Below, one piece after another: positions 63,185 through 64,000 of a stretch of 64,000 nucleotides of DNA. A model generated the notes under the pieces. The model was not told where the DNA came from, searched no databases, and worked only from the letters and a program-made list of their open reading frames with translations. The position numbers and the translations under genes are program-made. Every line of letters starts with the position of its first letter. Positions within the stretch are counted from its first letter, which is position 1. Where the stretch lies: positions 1 to 64,000 of the forward strand of contig NZ_JAFVME010000003.1 in NCBI RefSeq assembly GCF_018492665.1. Reading direction: 5' to 3'. The stretch comes from Pedobacter sp. B4-66. GTDB taxonomy: Bacteria; Bacteroidota; Bacteroidia; Sphingobacteriales; Sphingobacteriaceae.

Positions 63185-63233
63185 TGTTACCTTCTTAGGT
63201 GATAGGATTGCTCAGAACAAAATGATTTAAAGC

Positions 63234-63266
63234 AAAAAAAGCATCCTTTTGAGGGGATGCTTTTTC
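63234..63266 (-). terminator. Intrinsic terminator of cold-shock gene
   Basis: GCATCC (63241-63246) pairs with GGATGC (63255-63260), flanked by long A and T tracts, 18 bp after the cspA-like stop on the minus strand. Confidence 0.85.
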
Positions 63267-63283
63267 TAATTTATAAAATGAGT

Positions 63284-63478
63284 TTATGAACTGATCTTAA
63301 CATTAATTGCGTTTAAGCCTTTTTTACCTTGCTCAACGTCATAGCTAACTGAATCATTCTCACGAATGCTGTCAATTAGACCTGAAGTGTGTACAAAGAT
63401 TTCGCTATCACCATTAGATGGTACGATAAATCCAAAACCTTTTGTCTCATTGAAAAACTTTACTGTTCCTTGTTGCAT
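63284..63478 (-). CDS. Cold-shock-domain protein (CspA family)
   Basis: This 64-residue single-domain OB-fold protein carries RNP-1 KGFGFI (about 13-18) and RNP-2 IFVHTS (about 27-32), which bind single-stranded RNA and DNA. The start GTVKFFNETKGFGFI is classical. It acts as RNA chaperone in the cytoplasm. A TAnnTTTG element lies 23 bp upstream of the start; the resulting short leader would differ from the long, thermosensing leader of E. coli cspA. Confidence 0.95.
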   Translation of the reverse strand: MQQGTVKFFNETKGFGFIVPSNGDSEIFVHTSGLIDSIRENDSVSYDVEQGKKGLNAINVKISS

Positions 63479-63500
63479 TATATTGTAATTTAATTATTTT

Positions 63501-63508
63501 CAAATGTA
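63501..63508 (-). promoter_or_regulatory. Candidate TAnnTTTG promoter of cold-shock gene
   Basis: On the minus strand this reads TACATTTG, a perfect TAnnTTTG element, 22 bp before the ATG, with a T-rich segment at the right distance for a -33 box. Confidence 0.45.
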
Positions 63509-63582
63509 AGTTTAATTTATTGAAAAACAGCAATTTATTGAAAATATATTCATTTATTCTTCAATTCGGTCTTAAAGGAGGT

Positions 63583-63798
63583 CTATTTAGACCTTTTTGA
63601 AGTTATCAGAATAACCACACCTGCAATCAAAACGATACCTCCTATATAAGGAGGCCAGTTTACACTTTTTTCCCTATCAGCTGAGATCTGAATAGGGCCG
63701 GCATCTATTACCTTTTCCTTTTTTGTATAGGTAAAACCTGTCCATATCAGCATTACAACACCAAGAATTATCATTACTAAAGCTATTGTCTTATTCAT
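63583..63798 (-). CDS. Small two-helix membrane protein
   Basis: A 71-residue protein with two membrane helices (about 4-24 and 50-67) joined by a charged loop (YTKKEKVIDAGPIQISADREKSVNWPP). The pattern matches small Bacteroidota membrane proteins of unknown role that resemble the YtxH/DUF3185-like group, but I cannot name the family. It lies 104 bp upstream of the cold-shock gene on the same strand. A CCTTTTT tract near its stop does not form a clear terminator. Confidence 0.6.
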   Translation of the reverse strand: MNKTIALVMIILGVVMLIWTGFTYTKKEKVIDAGPIQISADREKSVNWPPYIGGIVLIAGVVILITSKRSK

Positions 63799-63906
63799 GG
63801 CTATTTTTTTAATTTACATTATCCAATCTGTATATAACATAATAGTAGCGGAAATGTTTGTTTCAAAGTATGGTTGCTACATCGTAATTTCTTAGTATTT
63901 TGCATA

Positions 63907-64000
63907 ATGAGTTTTTTAACAGCAGAGTGGCGAAAGTTGGCGATTGCTAATTATGCCATCGATAAGAATTTACTTATACCGTATTTGCCAGCAGGTACTG
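63907..64000 (+). CDS. DUF2071 (YqjF-like) family protein, 5' end only
   Basis: The frame opens with ATG at 63907 and runs out of the window after 31 codons. The N-terminal residues MSFLTAEWRKLAIANYAID and LLIPYLPAG match the start of DUF2071/YqjF proteins (AEWR..L...NY, then PYLPAGT). Function is unknown. The remainder lies beyond the window. Confidence 0.75.
   Translation, partial: MSFLTAEWRKLAIANYAIDKNLLIPYLPAGT

Noticed and set aside
1-64000. tRNA, rRNA, CRISPR, insertion sequence or prophage
   Set aside because: None recognised by eye: no cloverleaf-like conserved T-loop words, no regularly spaced repeats with spacers, and no transposase or phage proteins among the readable genes.

Overview
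The window looks like a chromosomal segment from a Bacteroidota bacterium, most likely Sphingobacteriaceae and Pedobacter-like. The DNA is AT-rich. Many predicted products are secreted proteins or lipoproteins with short Bacteroidota signal peptides. There is a SusC/SusD pair, several carbohydrate-active enzymes, and recurring -7 elements of the Bacteroidota TAnnTTTG type close to start codons. I see no rRNA, tRNA, CRISPR array, insertion sequence or prophage. The genus is inferred from style, not from a marker gene.

Region 1 (1-8.6 kb) is mixed housekeeping: an outer-membrane barrel, a PIN-PhoH ATPase, an M1 aminopeptidase, a RhtA-like EamA exporter, an atypical SDR, TruC pseudouridine synthase and a Nudix hydrolase. 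Region 2 (8.6-17.2 kb) is a co-directional tripartite efflux unit: HlyD-type adaptor, TolC-like channel, MacB/LolD-like ATPase, two FtsX-type permeases, then an NtrC-type regulator and its histidine kinase. A well-spaced sigma-54-like promoter precedes the adaptor. Region 3 (17.4-24.2 kb) holds a DUF5686 protein, a cupin, a secreted barrel, a minimal ABC pair (ATPase plus a 101-residue membrane protein) and a GNAT-nitrilase fusion.

Region 4 (24.2-34.1 kb) is a LytS-type sensor kinase, then a metzincin protease-SusC-SusD operon, then a LytTR response regulator. Three 21-bp-period direct repeats lie just before the protease gene. They suggest that the flanking two-component pair controls an outer-membrane uptake system, perhaps for peptides. 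Region 5 (34.1-46.1 kb) is a glycan and sugar accessory region: secreted Gfo/Idh/MocA protein, PAP2 phosphatase, SMP-30 protein, GH172, a clan-A-like glycosidase, an AraC regulator divergent from an aldo/keto reductase-alcohol dehydrogenase pair, and a short GH29 alpha-L-fucosidase. It would fit fucoside and arabinofuranoside scavenging.

Region 6 (46.3-59.5 kb) is an envelope redox and FG-GAP region: a diheme cytochrome c, a large FG-GAP/UnbV lipoprotein in an operon with a vanadium-haloperoxidase-like lipoprotein and an outer-membrane barrel, a glutaminyl cyclotransferase, and an 1182-residue PVC-type haem protein paired with a second FG-GAP protein. Region 7 (59.5-64 kb) has a lipoprotein with a GH8 enzyme, an ECF sigma factor with a four-helix membrane partner, a DUF2784 protein, a cold-shock protein, a small membrane protein and the start of a DUF2071 protein cut by the window end.

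The strongest candidates for undescribed biology are the sensor/repeat/SusCD/regulator arrangement, the sigma-54-linked efflux unit, the minimal ABC pair, and the FG-GAP-haloperoxidase-barrel operon. All functions are read from sequence motifs; no database search was run.
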